Shown here: one piece after another, positions 1-13,500 of the stretch | Layout: every line of letters starts with the position of its first letter | How positions within the stretch are numbered: position 1 is the stretch's first letter | DNA from: Vibrionales bacterium SWAT-3 | Lineage (GTDB): Bacteria > Pseudomonadota > Gammaproteobacteria > Enterobacterales > Vibrionaceae | Assembly (NCBI GenBank): GCA_000169995.1 | Contig: AAZW01000001.1 | Location: 310,001 to 374,000 of the forward strand | Length of the DNA stretch: 64,000 nt | Direction: 5' to 3' | Translations under genes and position numbers: made by a program | Notes under the pieces: generated by a model | Databases searched by the model: none | The model's input: the letters and a program-made list of their open reading frames with translations, nothing else | What the model was told of the DNA's origin: nothing

Positions 1-201
1 GTTAGGAAAATTGAAGAGCGACTGCCTGAGTTTTCACAAGCACTCGTAAAAACCGTCGCAATGCCAGAACGTGACGCGTTAATCCCTGCACTCAAACAAG
101 CTGTCACACTGTACCTTGAGTTAAGAGGTAACGAGCAAGTCAACATTGATGATCATGCTCAGTCATTTTGTCTTCAATACGTTGAGGACGAGTTAAGCTA
201 A
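1..201 (+). CDS. C-terminal end of an unidentified protein (partial)
   Basis: An open frame runs from the first base to a TAA at 199-201 and encodes the last 66 residues of a protein whose start lies outside the window. The fragment is hydrophilic and looks alpha-helical, ending VEDELS. It has no motif I can name. A strong hairpin follows 46 bases later, which supports a real gene end. No function is proposed. Confidence 0.6.
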   Translation, partial: VRKIEERLPEFSQALVKTVAMPERDALIPALKQAVTLYLELRGNEQVNIDDHAQSFCLQYVEDELS

Positions 202-247
202 TTCCGTATTAAGTGAACCTCAGGTTTTAACTGTCAATTCATAAATG

Positions 248-272
248 CGCCGAGGGCTAATTGCTCTCGGCG
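248..272 (+). terminator. Hairpin terminator after the partial gene
   Basis: A 10-bp stem (248-257 with 263-272, one G-T pair) closes a 5-base loop and is followed by a short T-containing stretch. It lies between the partial gene ending at 201 and the gene starting at 411. The run of T is weak, so efficiency is uncertain. Confidence 0.6.
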
Positions 273-410
273 TATTCACTCTCAGTACATTCATCATAAG
301 TACGGCAATCTTGACACGACACTTGCAATAACGGGTTGATCGCTCCTACACAACACTCCCCTAAAGCAGTACCATTTATCGTATCTCATTCTTAATGGTA
401 TTTACGTCTT

Positions 411-908
411 ATGAAGCTTTTAGTCGATCGTACTGGTGAACAGTTTTTAGAAATTCTGGAAGAATCAGGAGACAAACTGACGGTTCAATTCATTAGCAAT
501 GAAGGTAATCGAAAAGGTAAGCCGTTCCAAGATAGTTTGAGTGGCTTGTTCCTCACAGGCTGGAAGCCTCGCACCACCTCTACCGCCATTGGCTTAGAAC
601 GCTTTAAACAAGGCAAATTACAAGATCCAAAAGTGAGCTTTGCGCTTCACCAGCTCTACCCACTTGGCCGAGATGTAAAACTACCTTCTGGTGATATCGC
701 CACAATCGCAAGTTACGCGAATACTCACAGCGACGGCTACTACATGTTTGTGCGTCTTAATGATGAATTGAAGCGCCTTAAGATGACGCCAGAATGGGAG
801 CTATTACCGTCTGCTGTAAGATTAGCACTGCCTTATTACCCTGCTCCAAGAAGCCAGCAAGAACTCGACAATATTGATGATTTTGATGCTTGGGCTGGCG
901 GGTTTTAA
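411..908 (+). CDS. Conserved hypothetical protein, 165 aa
   Basis: A complete frame from ATG 411 to TAA 906-908 encodes a soluble, acidic 165-residue protein without a signal peptide or membrane segment. I do not recognise a family. The middle (about residues 45-110) has a patterned mix of aromatic and charged residues suggesting a compact fold, and the end is acidic (DNIDDFDAWAGGF). The Shine-Dalgarno is poor, so the start is tentative. It stands alone between a hairpin and a 200-base gap. It is probably a real Vibrio hypothetical, but the function is unknown. Confidence 0.7.
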   Translation: MKLLVDRTGEQFLEILEESGDKLTVQFISNEGNRKGKPFQDSLSGLFLTGWKPRTTSTAIGLERFKQGKLQDPKVSFALHQLYPLGRDVKLPSGDIATIASYANTHSDGYYMFVRLNDELKRLKMTPEWELLPSAVRLALPYYPAPRSQQELDNIDDFDAWAGGF

Positions 909-1111
909 TACTCTTTAACCCATATCCGGAAGGCTATAAACCTTAGTTTATTATCAAATAATTTTTGATAATAATTCTAACTGCGCGCGGTTTATCGTTA
1001 TGAATATTCCGATTATTATTTATCCATCGACACAGACGAGCTAGATTAACAAAGCGCTCTGTGACAAAGAACAACACCACTTCGGTGAATCAAATAATAT
1101 AGGTAACGAAC

Positions 1112-1402
1112 ATGACTCAACTGACTATCATTGCAAACATCGTCGCTAACGAAGACAAAGTTGAACTGGTTAAAACAGAGCTGCTAAAGCTGATTGATAT
1201 CACTCGCGCTGAAGAAGGTTGCATCAACTACGACCTACATCAAGACAACGAAAACCCAGCGCATTTCACTTTCTACGAAAACTGGACGTCTCGCGAACTT
1301 TGGCAAACACACATGAGTAATACTCATCTCGCTGAGTACATGGCAGCAACCGAAGGTTGTGTGGCGTCGTTCACTCTCAATGAGATGACAAAAATCGGTT
1401 AG
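1112..1402 (+). CDS. Antibiotic biosynthesis monooxygenase (ABM) domain protein, YgiN-like
   Basis: This 96-residue protein matches the small ABM/quinol monooxygenase family (dimeric alpha-beta barrel, cofactor-free oxidation of quinone-like or aromatic compounds). Visible family features are the opening beta strand (LTIIANIVANEDKVELVKTE), the EEGCINYDLHQD segment, the FYENWTS strand and the late H-x-x-EYM segment. Length is typical for a single-domain member. An AGGTAA sequence lies a few bases before ATG 1112 and a strong terminator follows at 1431, so it is monocistronic. The substrate cannot be told from sequence. Confidence 0.85.
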   Translation: MTQLTIIANIVANEDKVELVKTELLKLIDITRAEEGCINYDLHQDNENPAHFTFYENWTSRELWQTHMSNTHLAEYMAATEGCVASFTLNEMTKIG

Positions 1403-1430
1403 TCACTGACTGCACACATTAACAAACAAC

Positions 1431-1463
1431 AAAAGCCCGTTCAGAACACCTGAACGGGCTTTT
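1431..1463. terminator. Bidirectional terminator between convergent genes
   Basis: A perfect 14-bp stem (1431-1444 with 1450-1463) has A-rich left and T-rich right ends, so it can serve both the ABM gene (+) and the symporter gene (-) that ends at 1483. Confidence 0.9.
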
Positions 1464-1482
1464 TCATTGAACTTGATATTCT

Positions 1483-2750
1483 CTAAACTACTGACTCGCT
1501 CAGTGCAGGCTCAAGCACTGTCTTTTGTTGTTTCTGCCATTTATCCACGACCAGTGCAGCAATCATGTCACCTTCAACGTTAACCGCAGTACGGAATGTA
1601 TCTAACGGGCGTTCAATAATCAGCAGAATCGCGATTGCTTCCAGTGGTATACCAGCGGCCAATAACACTAGCTGCATGCCAGACATAGATCCAGATGGCA
1701 TACCCGGAGCCCCCACAGACGAGACCATCGCCATAATGAAGATCATCACCAAGCCAGAAGTCGTGAGGTCCACACCAAACAGTTGAGCCAAGAAGATTGC
1801 CGCGACACCTTCGAAGAGTGCCGTACCATCCATGTTCATCACTGCGCCAAGCGGTAACACCATGCTACTTGTACTTTGCGATACGCCGAGCTTTTCTTCT
1901 GCGCTCTGCATCGCCAGTGGCAAAGTAGCAGAGCTTGATGACGTTGCGAACGCCATCGCCATCGGTGCCGAGATACCTTTGAATAGTGTGCTAAGACGAA
2001 TCCCAGTCATCACCTTCGCAATAGTCGGCAAGACAATCGCTCCGTGGATCAGAGTCAGCACAAACACGAGCAAAGCAAACAGTGCCAATTGCTCAAACAG
2101 TGACTCACCACCACGAACGGTAAAATCGAGGACAATGGCGAAAACCGCCAGCGGAGCTAAACGAATTATCCAACCAACAATGGTATTGATGCTCTTGTTC
2201 AAGCCATTAAGCACCTCAAAAATTGGGTGTTTTTCTGGCAATGAAGAAAGTAGAGCAATACCCAACATAAATGAGAACACGACAATCGCGAGCAAGTTAC
2301 CATTGGTTAACGCCGCTACCGGGTTCACTAATGCCATGCTAAACAGCTTGCTGGCAATCGCAGCTCCTCCTGCCGCATCTTCGCTGATAAGCTGAACATC
2401 GTCTCCAATCGTAGCAACGCTGGTTAAAGGCTCCCAAGCAGGCAACAGCAGTGAAGCACCCAAGCCCAAAGAGATGGCTATCAGCGTCGTGAAGCTATAG
2501 AAAAGTACGGTATTGCGGCCAATTTGCTTCAATCGAGTTATCGAGCCAATGCTTGTTATACCTTGCAACAACGAGAATAAAACCACTAAGCCAACGACCA
2601 TTTTTAGCAAGCCGATATAAGTAGTTTTGCCAAGCATTAAGAACTTTGGGTAATGCCAGAGGTTGAAGCAATAAGTTGTGCGAAAAGCCATGCAAGCAAA
2701 GCAGCTAACATTAACTGTAGAGGTAAAGAGTGGCGAAGTTTAGTCAACAT
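1483..2750 (-). pseudogene. Dicarboxylate/amino acid:cation symporter (DAACS), frameshifted near the N terminus
   Basis: The long frame (2691 down to 1483) encodes a DAACS (SLC1-type) transporter that couples Na+ or H+ to dicarboxylate or amino acid uptake. It has the serine-rich hairpin (FATSSSSATLPLAM), the NMDGTAL motif and multiple membrane spans. Its first 16 residues after ATG 2691 do not resemble a membrane segment. A second frame starting at ATG 2748-2750 encodes MLTKLRHSLPLQLM followed by a hydrophobic helix, which is the expected family N terminus, and it stops just where the family motif LGKTTYIGLLKM begins in the other frame. Adding one base near 2643/2644 joins the two frames. 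The choice is a genuine frameshift or a sequencing error; the rest of the protein is intact. Confidence 0.8.
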
Positions 2751-2851
2751 AAGGACAATTCCAGTAACCCTGTAGGACAATTCAGATACCTTTATTAAAG
2801 GGATGGACCTTTAATAAAAATATTCCTTGGTAAAGCATGCCTAGGAAAAAA

Positions 2852-2884
2852 TAAAGTCCGCTAGATTTGCTCTAACGGACTTTA
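2852..2884 (-). terminator. Terminator downstream of frmA
   Basis: A 14-bp stem with one mismatch (2852-2865 with 2871-2884) lies just beyond the frmA stop codon on the minus strand and ends in T-rich sequence in that direction. Confidence 0.7.
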
Positions 2885-2914
2885 AGAAAACCAAATGAGG
2901 TTTAAGATTTAAGG

Positions 2915-5433
<2,519 letters not shown>

Positions 5434-5589
5434 TTAGTCAGTCAACGTTGAGCCTGTTTGTTATCGCTCTCTCGTTTTGTTGAGGCTAGTATAGGTGTGA
5501 CCATCCAATTTGATAATCCCACATTTTTGAGAATAATTATTACACATTAGTAATAATAAATAGGAAGATTAACTTCGTCTAACCGCAAA

Positions 5590-5679
5590 TCAAAGGTTTA
5601 GCCTAGGCTGAATAAAATCGATAAACGCAGAGATACGCTTAGATACCGAGGATGATTTATAGAACACCGCATTGACTCG
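5590..5679 (-). pseudogene. Possible remnant of a LysR-type regulator C terminus
   Basis: On the minus strand this stretch reads RVNAVFYKSSSVSKRISAF then IDFIQPRLNL and stop, which resembles the last 30 residues of LysR-family regulators (a polar loop, then a final amphipathic helix, A-F-I-D-F). The frame is closed immediately upstream by a TAG where a CAG would be expected, and further stops follow, so only a degraded tail remains. This rests on pattern recognition of a short peptide. Confidence 0.4.
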
Positions 5680-5738
5680 CTACTGTATTAACTCAATTCA
5701 GTGGTCTGCTAGACAAGAAACAGACTCAGCAAGTCGCT

Positions 5739-5759
5739 GCATCTAGCATCTAGCATCTA
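5739..5759. repeat. Three tandem copies of GCATCTA
   Basis: GCATCTA is repeated three times without interruption, followed by a partial GCTAG copy. It lies in the non-coding gap beside the LysR remnant, with no gene over it. Confidence 0.8.
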
Positions 5760-5774
5760 GCTAGAATAGAAAAA

Positions 5775-5804
5775 ACAAAGCCCGAATCTAGGTTCGGGCT
5801 TTGT
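5775..5804 (-). terminator. Terminator after the acetyltransferase gene
   Basis: A perfect 12-bp stem (5775-5786 with 5793-5804) is GC-rich at its core and followed on the minus strand by an A/T tract. It sits 16 bases beyond the stop at 5821. Confidence 0.85.
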
Positions 5805-5820
5805 CTATTTGGTTGTTCAA

Positions 5821-6381
5821 CTATTCATTATCAATTGGCTTCAAAACTCGGCATGGATTACCGACTGCGACCACATTGTCTGGAACATCTTTGGTCACCA
5901 CACTACCCGCACCAATCACACTGTTCTTACCAATATTCACGCCTGGGCAAATAATCACGCCAGCACCAATCCAAGCATTGTCGCCAATGGTAATTGGCGT
6001 ACCGAACTCAACGCCTTCGTCGACACGGCTCTTCACATCCAATGGGTGGCCTGCTGTAAGCACTTGTACATTAGGGGCGAACAGCACATTGTCACCGATC
6101 GTCACTTCTGCCACATCTAACACGACACAGTTAAAGTTGGCGTAAAAGTTCTTACCTAGCTTAATGTTTGAGCCGTAATCGCAGCGAAATGGGGGTTCTA
6201 AATAAGCGTCTTCAGAATCAGGAATTAGAGTGTCAATTGCAGAGCGCCATTCATCGGTATCTGGAATACTGTTGTTGAGCTTTTGCAGAACCTTACGACA
6301 CTCGATTCGCTCCGCATACAACTCTTCATCCCATGCTAAGTAAGTCTCTCCAGCCAACATCTTCTGTTTTTCTGTTTTCAC
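5821..6381 (-). CDS. Sugar O-acetyltransferase, maltose/galactoside acetyltransferase family
   Basis: The 186-residue protein is a left-handed beta-helix acyltransferase of the Maa/LacA type, transferring acetyl from acetyl-CoA to a sugar hydroxyl. The N-terminal helical cap contains the family signature MLAGETYLAWDEEL. Hexapeptide repeats run from about residue 85 (IKLGKNFYANFNCVVLD, VTIGDNVLFAPNV, ITIGDNAWIGAGVIICPGV), with the catalytic His in LTAGHPLD. The start is GTG at 6379-6381 with AGGT 8 bases upstream. A second member lies at 41039-41611. The physiological acceptor is not known for most of this family. Confidence 0.92.
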   Translation of the reverse strand: MKTEKQKMLAGETYLAWDEELYAERIECRKVLQKLNNSIPDTDEWRSAIDTLIPDSEDAYLEPPFRCDYGSNIKLGKNFYANFNCVVLDVAEVTIGDNVLFAPNVQVLTAGHPLDVKSRVDEGVEFGTPITIGDNAWIGAGVIICPGVNIGKNSVIGAGSVVTKDVPDNVVAVGNPCRVLKPIDNE

Positions 6382-6583
6382 GTTATTTACCTATTTCCAC
6401 ACGATTAACCCAGTAATGGTCAATACAATGACCAAAAAACGCAATATCGCATATCTTTCCCTCTCACAATAAGAGCGGTTTTAAGAGGCTTACGGAGATG
6501 CGCTTTCTGTCACGATTTGTAGTGAACGCCCCATTAAAATTCATGATCAACAAACGCAACACATAGATGACATCAATAAAAAA

Positions 6584-6605
6584 GCCTTTACTATTAAGCA
6601 AAGGC
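6584..6605 (-). terminator. Terminator after the AscG-like repressor gene
   Basis: A short stem (6584-6589 with 6600-6605) is followed by six T on the minus strand, 27 bases beyond the stop of the repressor gene. Confidence 0.65.
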
Positions 6606-6631
6606 CAATTGAAATTGATGTGTCATATCGT

Positions 6632-7630
6632 TTAGCTACGCTGTGCAACTGAATCTCGAATGACAAGACTACCAGTGGTGTCGATGGCATCTGCTTGTTC
6701 CGAACCTCCAACGATTTGTAGAATCGCTTTTTGCGTCATTTGCTCAAGTGGGACGCTCACAGAGGTTAAGCTAGGCGTTAAAAACTCGCCCACTTTGCTG
6801 TTATCAAAACCGACGATAGAAATATCTTGAGGTAATGAATATCCCAGCTCAGTTAACGCCTTAATCGCACCAATCGCCATGTCATCGTTTTCAGAAAGAA
6901 TTGCAGTGAAACTTGCTTTACTTGCCATTAAAGCTTGCGCGGCGTGGTAGCCACTCTCCATCGTCCAGTCGCCTTGAGCTACTCTAGATTGGTTTAGCTC
7001 AATACCATGCTTAGTGAGCACATCTTGATACGCTTGATAACGCTGTTCATCGGTCGACGAGCTAGCTTTACCACGAATCACCGCAATCTCTGTATGTCCC
7101 TGCTCAATGATGTGTTCAACCATCAAACAAGCACTTTGATAATGATCGGTAGTGATCGCATGCTCAGGCTTCGAAGGCATTTCTCGGTTAAGCACCAGAA
7201 TCGGTGTGTCAGTACTCTCAATGATCTGAGCGATTTCAGATTCACTCAAGCATTGCGGGTAAATGATGATCCCGGCGCACTTCATATCCAGTAGAAAGTT
7301 AATGGCTTTTCGCTCGTCTTCAGCGCTGTGTTTGCCATCGGTGATCACCAACTGATGATTGGATTTTTCACTGTAAGAAGCGGCGTGATACATCAAAGAT
7401 GAAAAGTAAGGGCCATTAAACAACTCGTTGGTAATGACAAAGCCGATAAAGTTGGTCTTCTTGGTCGCCAATTGCTGAGCTAACAGGTTTGGTCGATAGC
7501 CCGTTTCTTGAATCGCATCAAAGACCTTCTTGGCAACATCAGGCCTTACGATGTTCTTGCCGTTCAGCACGCGAGAGACCGTCGATTTCGAGACGCCAGC
7601 GCGATTCGCGACATCAAGCATTGTGACCAT
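6632..7630 (-). CDS. ascG: LacI-family repressor, AscG-like
   Basis: The 332-residue regulator has a LacI helix-turn-helix at residues 4-30 (MLDVANRAGVSKSTVSRVLN) and a periplasmic-binding-protein-like effector domain. It resembles E. coli AscG, the repressor of cryptic beta-glucoside genes, with shared stretches such as SGYRPNLLA-type hinge residues, DGKHSAEDER and SENDDMAIGAIKAL. It lies 96 bases downstream of the broken phospho-beta-glucosidase gene on the same strand, and two AscG-type operators lie upstream of that gene (9237-9285), so it likely represses the unit including itself. It may also act on other copies of the operator elsewhere. Confidence 0.88.
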   Translation of the reverse strand: MVTMLDVANRAGVSKSTVSRVLNGKNIVRPDVAKKVFDAIQETGYRPNLLAQQLATKKTNFIGFVITNELFNGPYFSSLMYHAASYSEKSNHQLVITDGKHSAEDERKAINFLLDMKCAGIIIYPQCLSESEIAQIIESTDTPILVLNREMPSKPEHAITTDHYQSACLMVEHIIEQGHTEIAVIRGKASSSTDEQRYQAYQDVLTKHGIELNQSRVAQGDWTMESGYHAAQALMASKASFTAILSENDDMAIGAIKALTELGYSLPQDISIVGFDNSKVGEFLTPSLTSVSVPLEQMTQKAILQIVGGSEQADAIDTTGSLVIRDSVAQRS

Positions 7631-7726
7631 TCACTTACCCTTCTATAAAAAATTAGCCGACCTAAGCCAGCTAATTGTATTGCTTAGTGAAACGGCAACG
7701 CTCGCTGCCGTTTAATTGCAGGCATT

Positions 7727-9182
<1,456 letters not shown>

Positions 9183-9236
9183 TTATTCGCTAGAAAATAG
9201 ATAGGTTTAAGATAACAAACTTAAAAGCTGCAACTC

Positions 9237-9250
9237 TGAAACCGATTTCA
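9237..9250. promoter_or_regulatory. AscG-type operator 1 (one mismatch to a perfect palindrome)
   Basis: The sequence TGAAACCGATTTCA differs at one position from the 14-bp palindrome at 9272-9285. It lies upstream of the broken ascB gene. Confidence 0.75.
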
Positions 9251-9271
9251 AGATGCAATAAAGATACACAC

Positions 9272-9285
9272 TGAAACCGGTTTCA
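9272..9285. promoter_or_regulatory. AscG-type operator 2, perfect palindrome
   Basis: TGAAACCGGTTTCA is a perfect 14-bp palindrome with the central CCGG typical of LacI-family operators, and it matches the known E. coli AscG site. Its centre is 35 bp from operator 1, roughly three to three and a half helical turns. Confidence 0.82.
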
Positions 9286-9387
9286 ACAACTGTTTTTGAT
9301 CTTTTTTTTGATCACAAAGTGAATCTAAGGGAAGTGCTCATGATTTACAGCTAACGTTCAAAAACGCCAATACTAAATACAAAAAAA

Positions 9388-9411
9388 CCAGCTCAACTAA
9401 GGTTGGGCTGG
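9388..9411 (-). terminator. Terminator of the RHS operon
   Basis: A 10-bp stem with one G-T pair (9388-9397 with 9402-9411) is followed on the minus strand by a run of seven T. It lies 31 bases past the stop of the RHS tip gene. Confidence 0.85.
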
Positions 9412-9442
9412 CTTTACATTGCTCAAGAAAAAATAGAGCAGG

Positions 9443-10573
9443 CTAAGACAATGGCAATTGACGGATCATTTGCTGTACTTCATTACCATATTTTATGCGC
9501 TGCCTAGTCTCTTCGAGTGCGTACATTTGGGTCTTCTTAGCAGCAGGATTAGCACTTCTGCCTTCAGTTACCATATTATCCGCTGATGACTTTTCCTGAT
9601 CCAAGCGCCCAGGTATCGTTTTGACCGTAGACCAGCCCAAACTGCCAATCGAGCGCGCCGTCATTATACCTTGATAGATCGTATAGCCTCGTGCACCAAC
9701 CTTTACCTGCCCAAGGAGGATCTTTGTGTAGCCACCATGAATCGGCGGAGGCGTGTACGTCATCGTCTTGCCGCCCTGAGTCATTCTGGTCGCTATCACC
9801 CGCCCCTCAGAGCTTCCTATGCGCATGGCCGGGTTCGTTTTACTGGCCCATGCAACATTGTACTCACTCGAAGGCCTGATTTTGTTCATTAAGCGAGAAC
9901 CAAGGCCTGGCTGTGTCACATCTTCTAGAGCGCCGCCAGCTCTTACCCAACGCAGATTCTGAACCGACTTATAGGCCGAATACCCGCCACTTACCACACC
10001 AATAATATCGAAAGGAATCGTCGCTATATCAAGTTTACGGGAAATGTCCCCATCATCGATAACACCAGATGCGATTTGCAATGCGCCACTGGTCATCCCG
10101 GCAATACCACCGATGATACCAGCCGCCAACACCAAGCTTGAACCACCAGTAGGTGCCGCCAATGCAATACCAACTATCCCAGCAAGTACACCAAAAGCAC
10201 CAAACAAGATCTTGCTGATGTTCAGGTGCCCACTTGGGTCAGTGAAATTAATAGGATCATTGTGACAATACACATAAGCATTATGAACACCCTCATTAAA
10301 AGGCGCCAAACTGTCGGGGGCATTGAAACGCATCAGCTTAGGTTGGTAAACACGATAGCCTTGTCCTAAGTGATAACCTTGCAACACGGGGTCTAGCCAC
10401 TCACCATTGAAACCAATGTCTGAATGAGAGATTGTCATAGACTGCGCCATCGCCAAACGAACTGAAGTCGGTAGCAAGGATATGCCACCAGCCACTGCCG
10501 CTGTTTGACCAATTTTAATCAGAAACTGACGGCGATTAAGTGGGGTAATAAATACCGAGTCTTTATTCTTCAT
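9443..10573 (-). CDS. Tat-signal RHS core-end and tip protein (putative toxin half)
   Basis: The start is ATG 10573: GGGGA lies 6 bases upstream, and the ATG overlaps the end of the preceding RHS gene by 11 bp. The 376-residue product opens with a twin-arginine signal, NRRQFLIKIGQ, then an Ala/Gly-rich hydrophobic stretch and an AMA-Q cleavage site near residue 43. About residues 55-115 are the conserved RHS core end (GFNGEWLDPVLQGYHLGQGYRVY, LMRFNAPDSLAPF, YCHNDPINFTDPSGH). Then come two hydrophobic Gly/Ala-rich segments (about 120-170) and an unassigned C-terminal tip of about 190 residues with no recognised catalytic motif. In known RHS proteins this core end is continuous with the repeat shell; here it is a separate, apparently exported protein. 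No immunity gene is obvious downstream. Confidence 0.87.
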   Translation of the reverse strand: MKNKDSVFITPLNRRQFLIKIGQTAAVAGGISLLPTSVRLAMAQSMTISHSDIGFNGEWLDPVLQGYHLGQGYRVYQPKLMRFNAPDSLAPFNEGVHNAYVYCHNDPINFTDPSGHLNISKILFGAFGVLAGIVGIALAAPTGGSSLVLAAGIIGGIAGMTSGALQIASGVIDDGDISRKLDIATIPFDIIGVVSGGYSAYKSVQNLRWVRAGGALEDVTQPGLGSRLMNKIRPSSEYNVAWASKTNPAMRIGSSEGRVIATRMTQGGKTMTYTPPPIHGGYTKILLGQVKVGARGYTIYQGIMTARSIGSLGWSTVKTIPGRLDQEKSSADNMVTEGRSANPAAKKTQMYALEETRQRIKYGNEVQQMIRQLPLS

Positions 10574-13500
10574 TTGCATTCCCCGCTTGCTCACGTTGTC
10601 CATATGGAGAGTAACGGTACGTTGAGCCCGTTTTTCCTGAAGTATTAGAGGCAACGACAGATCCATTTTGATCGGTCGCTAACAGGTTTGTATCCGAACC
10701 TGACTCTGACCATATTGGGACCCCTTCGTGATAGACATACTGAGTCAGTTTGCCATTTTCTTCTATTGCTGAGAGATCACCCCACAGATAACTAAAGTGA
10801 CGAGATTCCGAAGAAGACTGCTGAGCCGAGAGTCGGTCGTTGCTGTCATAGTGGTATAACCATTCGGTATTGTCGGCAAACACACGCTGCAGGCGGTCAA
10901 AGTTGTCATACTCAAGCACTCGACCGTCCGCATCTTGAGTCATGTTGCCATTCAAGTCGTACTCGATTGATATTTGGCTATCCAGCTGTGGATGAGAGTG
11001 AGTAATACTGGTCAACCGACTAGGGTCATCCGACTCGTAAAAATAACGAGCGAAATCTTCAGATTCAGCCGTCAATGTACGCTGAGTCAACATGTTACCC
11101 AGCTCGTCATAGCTCCATTCAATTGAAGTGATTGGCTGTCCCCAATCACTCAAAGGTCCAGCCCCAAAGAATTCGACCTTAGTAAGCTGAGCAAGCTCGT
11201 CATAGGTATAGCTTTCTGTCAGGTTGCCTAATGTCGCACACTCTTTGGTACGAGATTCGAGCATACCTAGCGCGTTATATTCTTGTGATTGCTCAAAGAT
11301 ATAATGGTTGTTCAAGGCAACAGCACGATTCACTTCACGGCTGTACTCATCCCAATCAAGCTCGGTGATTTGAGTTTGGTTACCAGACACCAAGGTTTCG
11401 ACAATCACACGATCAAACTCGTCATACTCGTAATAAACCGTTGTCGAGTTTGAGCTCAGCTTCACCAAGCGTCCTAGTTCATCATAACCATACTGTCGAG
11501 TATCCGTGTCGCTATCAACGGCAGCGATAACCCCGCCATCCGAATAGCTGTAGTAACGAATCTGTCCATCATTTACCTCAACTTCAGGCAACCCCTTCGA
11601 CGAATAGGTGATGGTACTTTGATTGCCTTCACTATCATGACTCCCGGTTTGCAAGCCGGATATTGGGTCATGACTATAGTTAGCAACCTGCCCATCAGAC
11701 GACTTGGCACTCAATACACCCAATTGACTATCGCGAGTAAACTTACGCACTGGCGCTGACAAGCTAGTTTCAGTTTCAGGAATATTACTGCTGTCTGAGT
11801 AGGACCAACTCAGCGCCGCTTGAGTACTCGCACCGCGTCGTAGTGATCGCTGACGTCCTAAGCCATCAATGTCACGTTGTCCCACCGTTGTCCCACCAAT
11901 CTTCAGGTCTACAACCTGTGACTGATCGGTATGCTCAGCATAGGTGATGTCGTGATCGACACCGTTCGCTTGAGTCATGCGAATCACGCGATCAAATCGG
12001 TCGTAATGGTAGTGCTTAGATTGAGCAAGCGGGTTGGTTTCTTTGATCAGTCTCCCCCACGAATCATACTCATAATCCCAGCTATGGATCCCCTGCTCTT
12101 TTTTGTCCTCAAGACCCCAGGTATTCAGAGAGCTCACCGTCATGGTTAAGCCTTCAATACCCTGAGTTTTCTTACGCGATGCAAGGTTGTTAAATTCAAC
12201 GCGACGTTTTCCGTTCGCAAGCAGTGTCGATTTAACTTGCCCCCAGTCATCGTATTCATAGCTCTCGGTCAGCACCACAGGTGCCGATCTGGAATCACGA
12301 TCAGGCAGTACATCGTAGGTACTCTTACTTTGTAGTCTGCCGAACGCATCGTACATTTTTGTCCATACGACAGAGTTGCCAATCTTGGCTTCTAATTCTC
12401 GCCCTTGACCATCCCAACTCTGTTCACACAAATTACCTTTGCAGTCTGTTAACAACAGAGTTTGTCGGCTCAGACCTGTATCAACAAGATATTGGTAAGA
12501 ACGGGATGCACTTCCTTCAATACGCTCTTCGGTGGTTCTTCGCAGCGTGTCATACGCAAATGAACAACTGACACCATCCGAGTCGACATGTCGCGCTAAC
12601 TCGCCAATATCAAGGTAATGACCAACAACGAGTTGAGTTTTCGTATTATCATGACAAGTCAGTTCTTCGTGTTCTTCAAGGACATCATTATCCAGTGCAT
12701 ACTGATAGCGCGAAGTGGCAGAATAGACACCATTAGGATGAAGGATGTCATTTTGCACCGAAGCCAGTCGACTAAATGAATAGGTATCACGCGTATCAGT
12801 TTGATAGGCATAATGAGTTTGGTAACGTTGCGTATCTTCTTCTAAGCTCAGCACCACGTCTCGCTGACCATTTAACCCCTCTAGAGAAGCATACTGGTAT
12901 GCGATCACTCTTTGTTCTGAGCCATTGTCTAACGTGCGAGACTTGACGAAATTAACCATGCCAGTTGGTGATGCCGGGCAGCCCGTCTCACCATTTTTAG
13001 CATAGTATTCATAGTGTTCCGTAATACTATTCTCGTCGACAAATCTAAGCATGTTGCCGTATTCATCATAGTCCCAGAATCTATTTTGAGCTTGGCTATC
13101 CGATCCAGAAAACCAGATCTGCTCCTCTTTACTGATCAATGAGTACTGAGCGGGTTGAGCGGAAAACTCTTGATTATCAAGGGCGGGATAGCCCAACCTT
13201 TTCAAATGAACAAGGTTGCCATCGACGTGTCGAGCTTCTTCAATAAGTAAGTGGAATTGGTTGTAGGTTTGAGCAGTGACAATAGAGCCATTTTCAATTT
13301 TTTGTACGCGATAGCTGTACTCTCTGCCGCGCTCCAGCAAATTATCAAGTCCTTCGCTCAACTCGCCACCAGGCGATCCGTACCCCATAAAATTACGACT
13401 ATCGGTACCAATGCTGTCATAGGTTGTCGTAATGATGGGAGAGTTGAGAGTGAGCACATCATGAGCAGTCACCGCAGGTAGATAGGTCATCGAATTAATT

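Noticed and set aside
10563-10573. A simple frameshift splitting one continuous RHS gene
   Set aside because: A single indel would not place a full RR-hydrophobic-AxA signal, with its own ribosome-binding site, between the shell and the core end. The layout looks like two genes, though sister genomes should confirm.
10574-10666. N-terminal extension of the RHS tip gene (reading MDLSLPLILQEKR...)
   Set aside because: It lies wholly inside the end of the RHS shell gene in another frame. The ATG at 10573 has a proper Shine-Dalgarno and begins the Tat signal, so the extension is a shadow.
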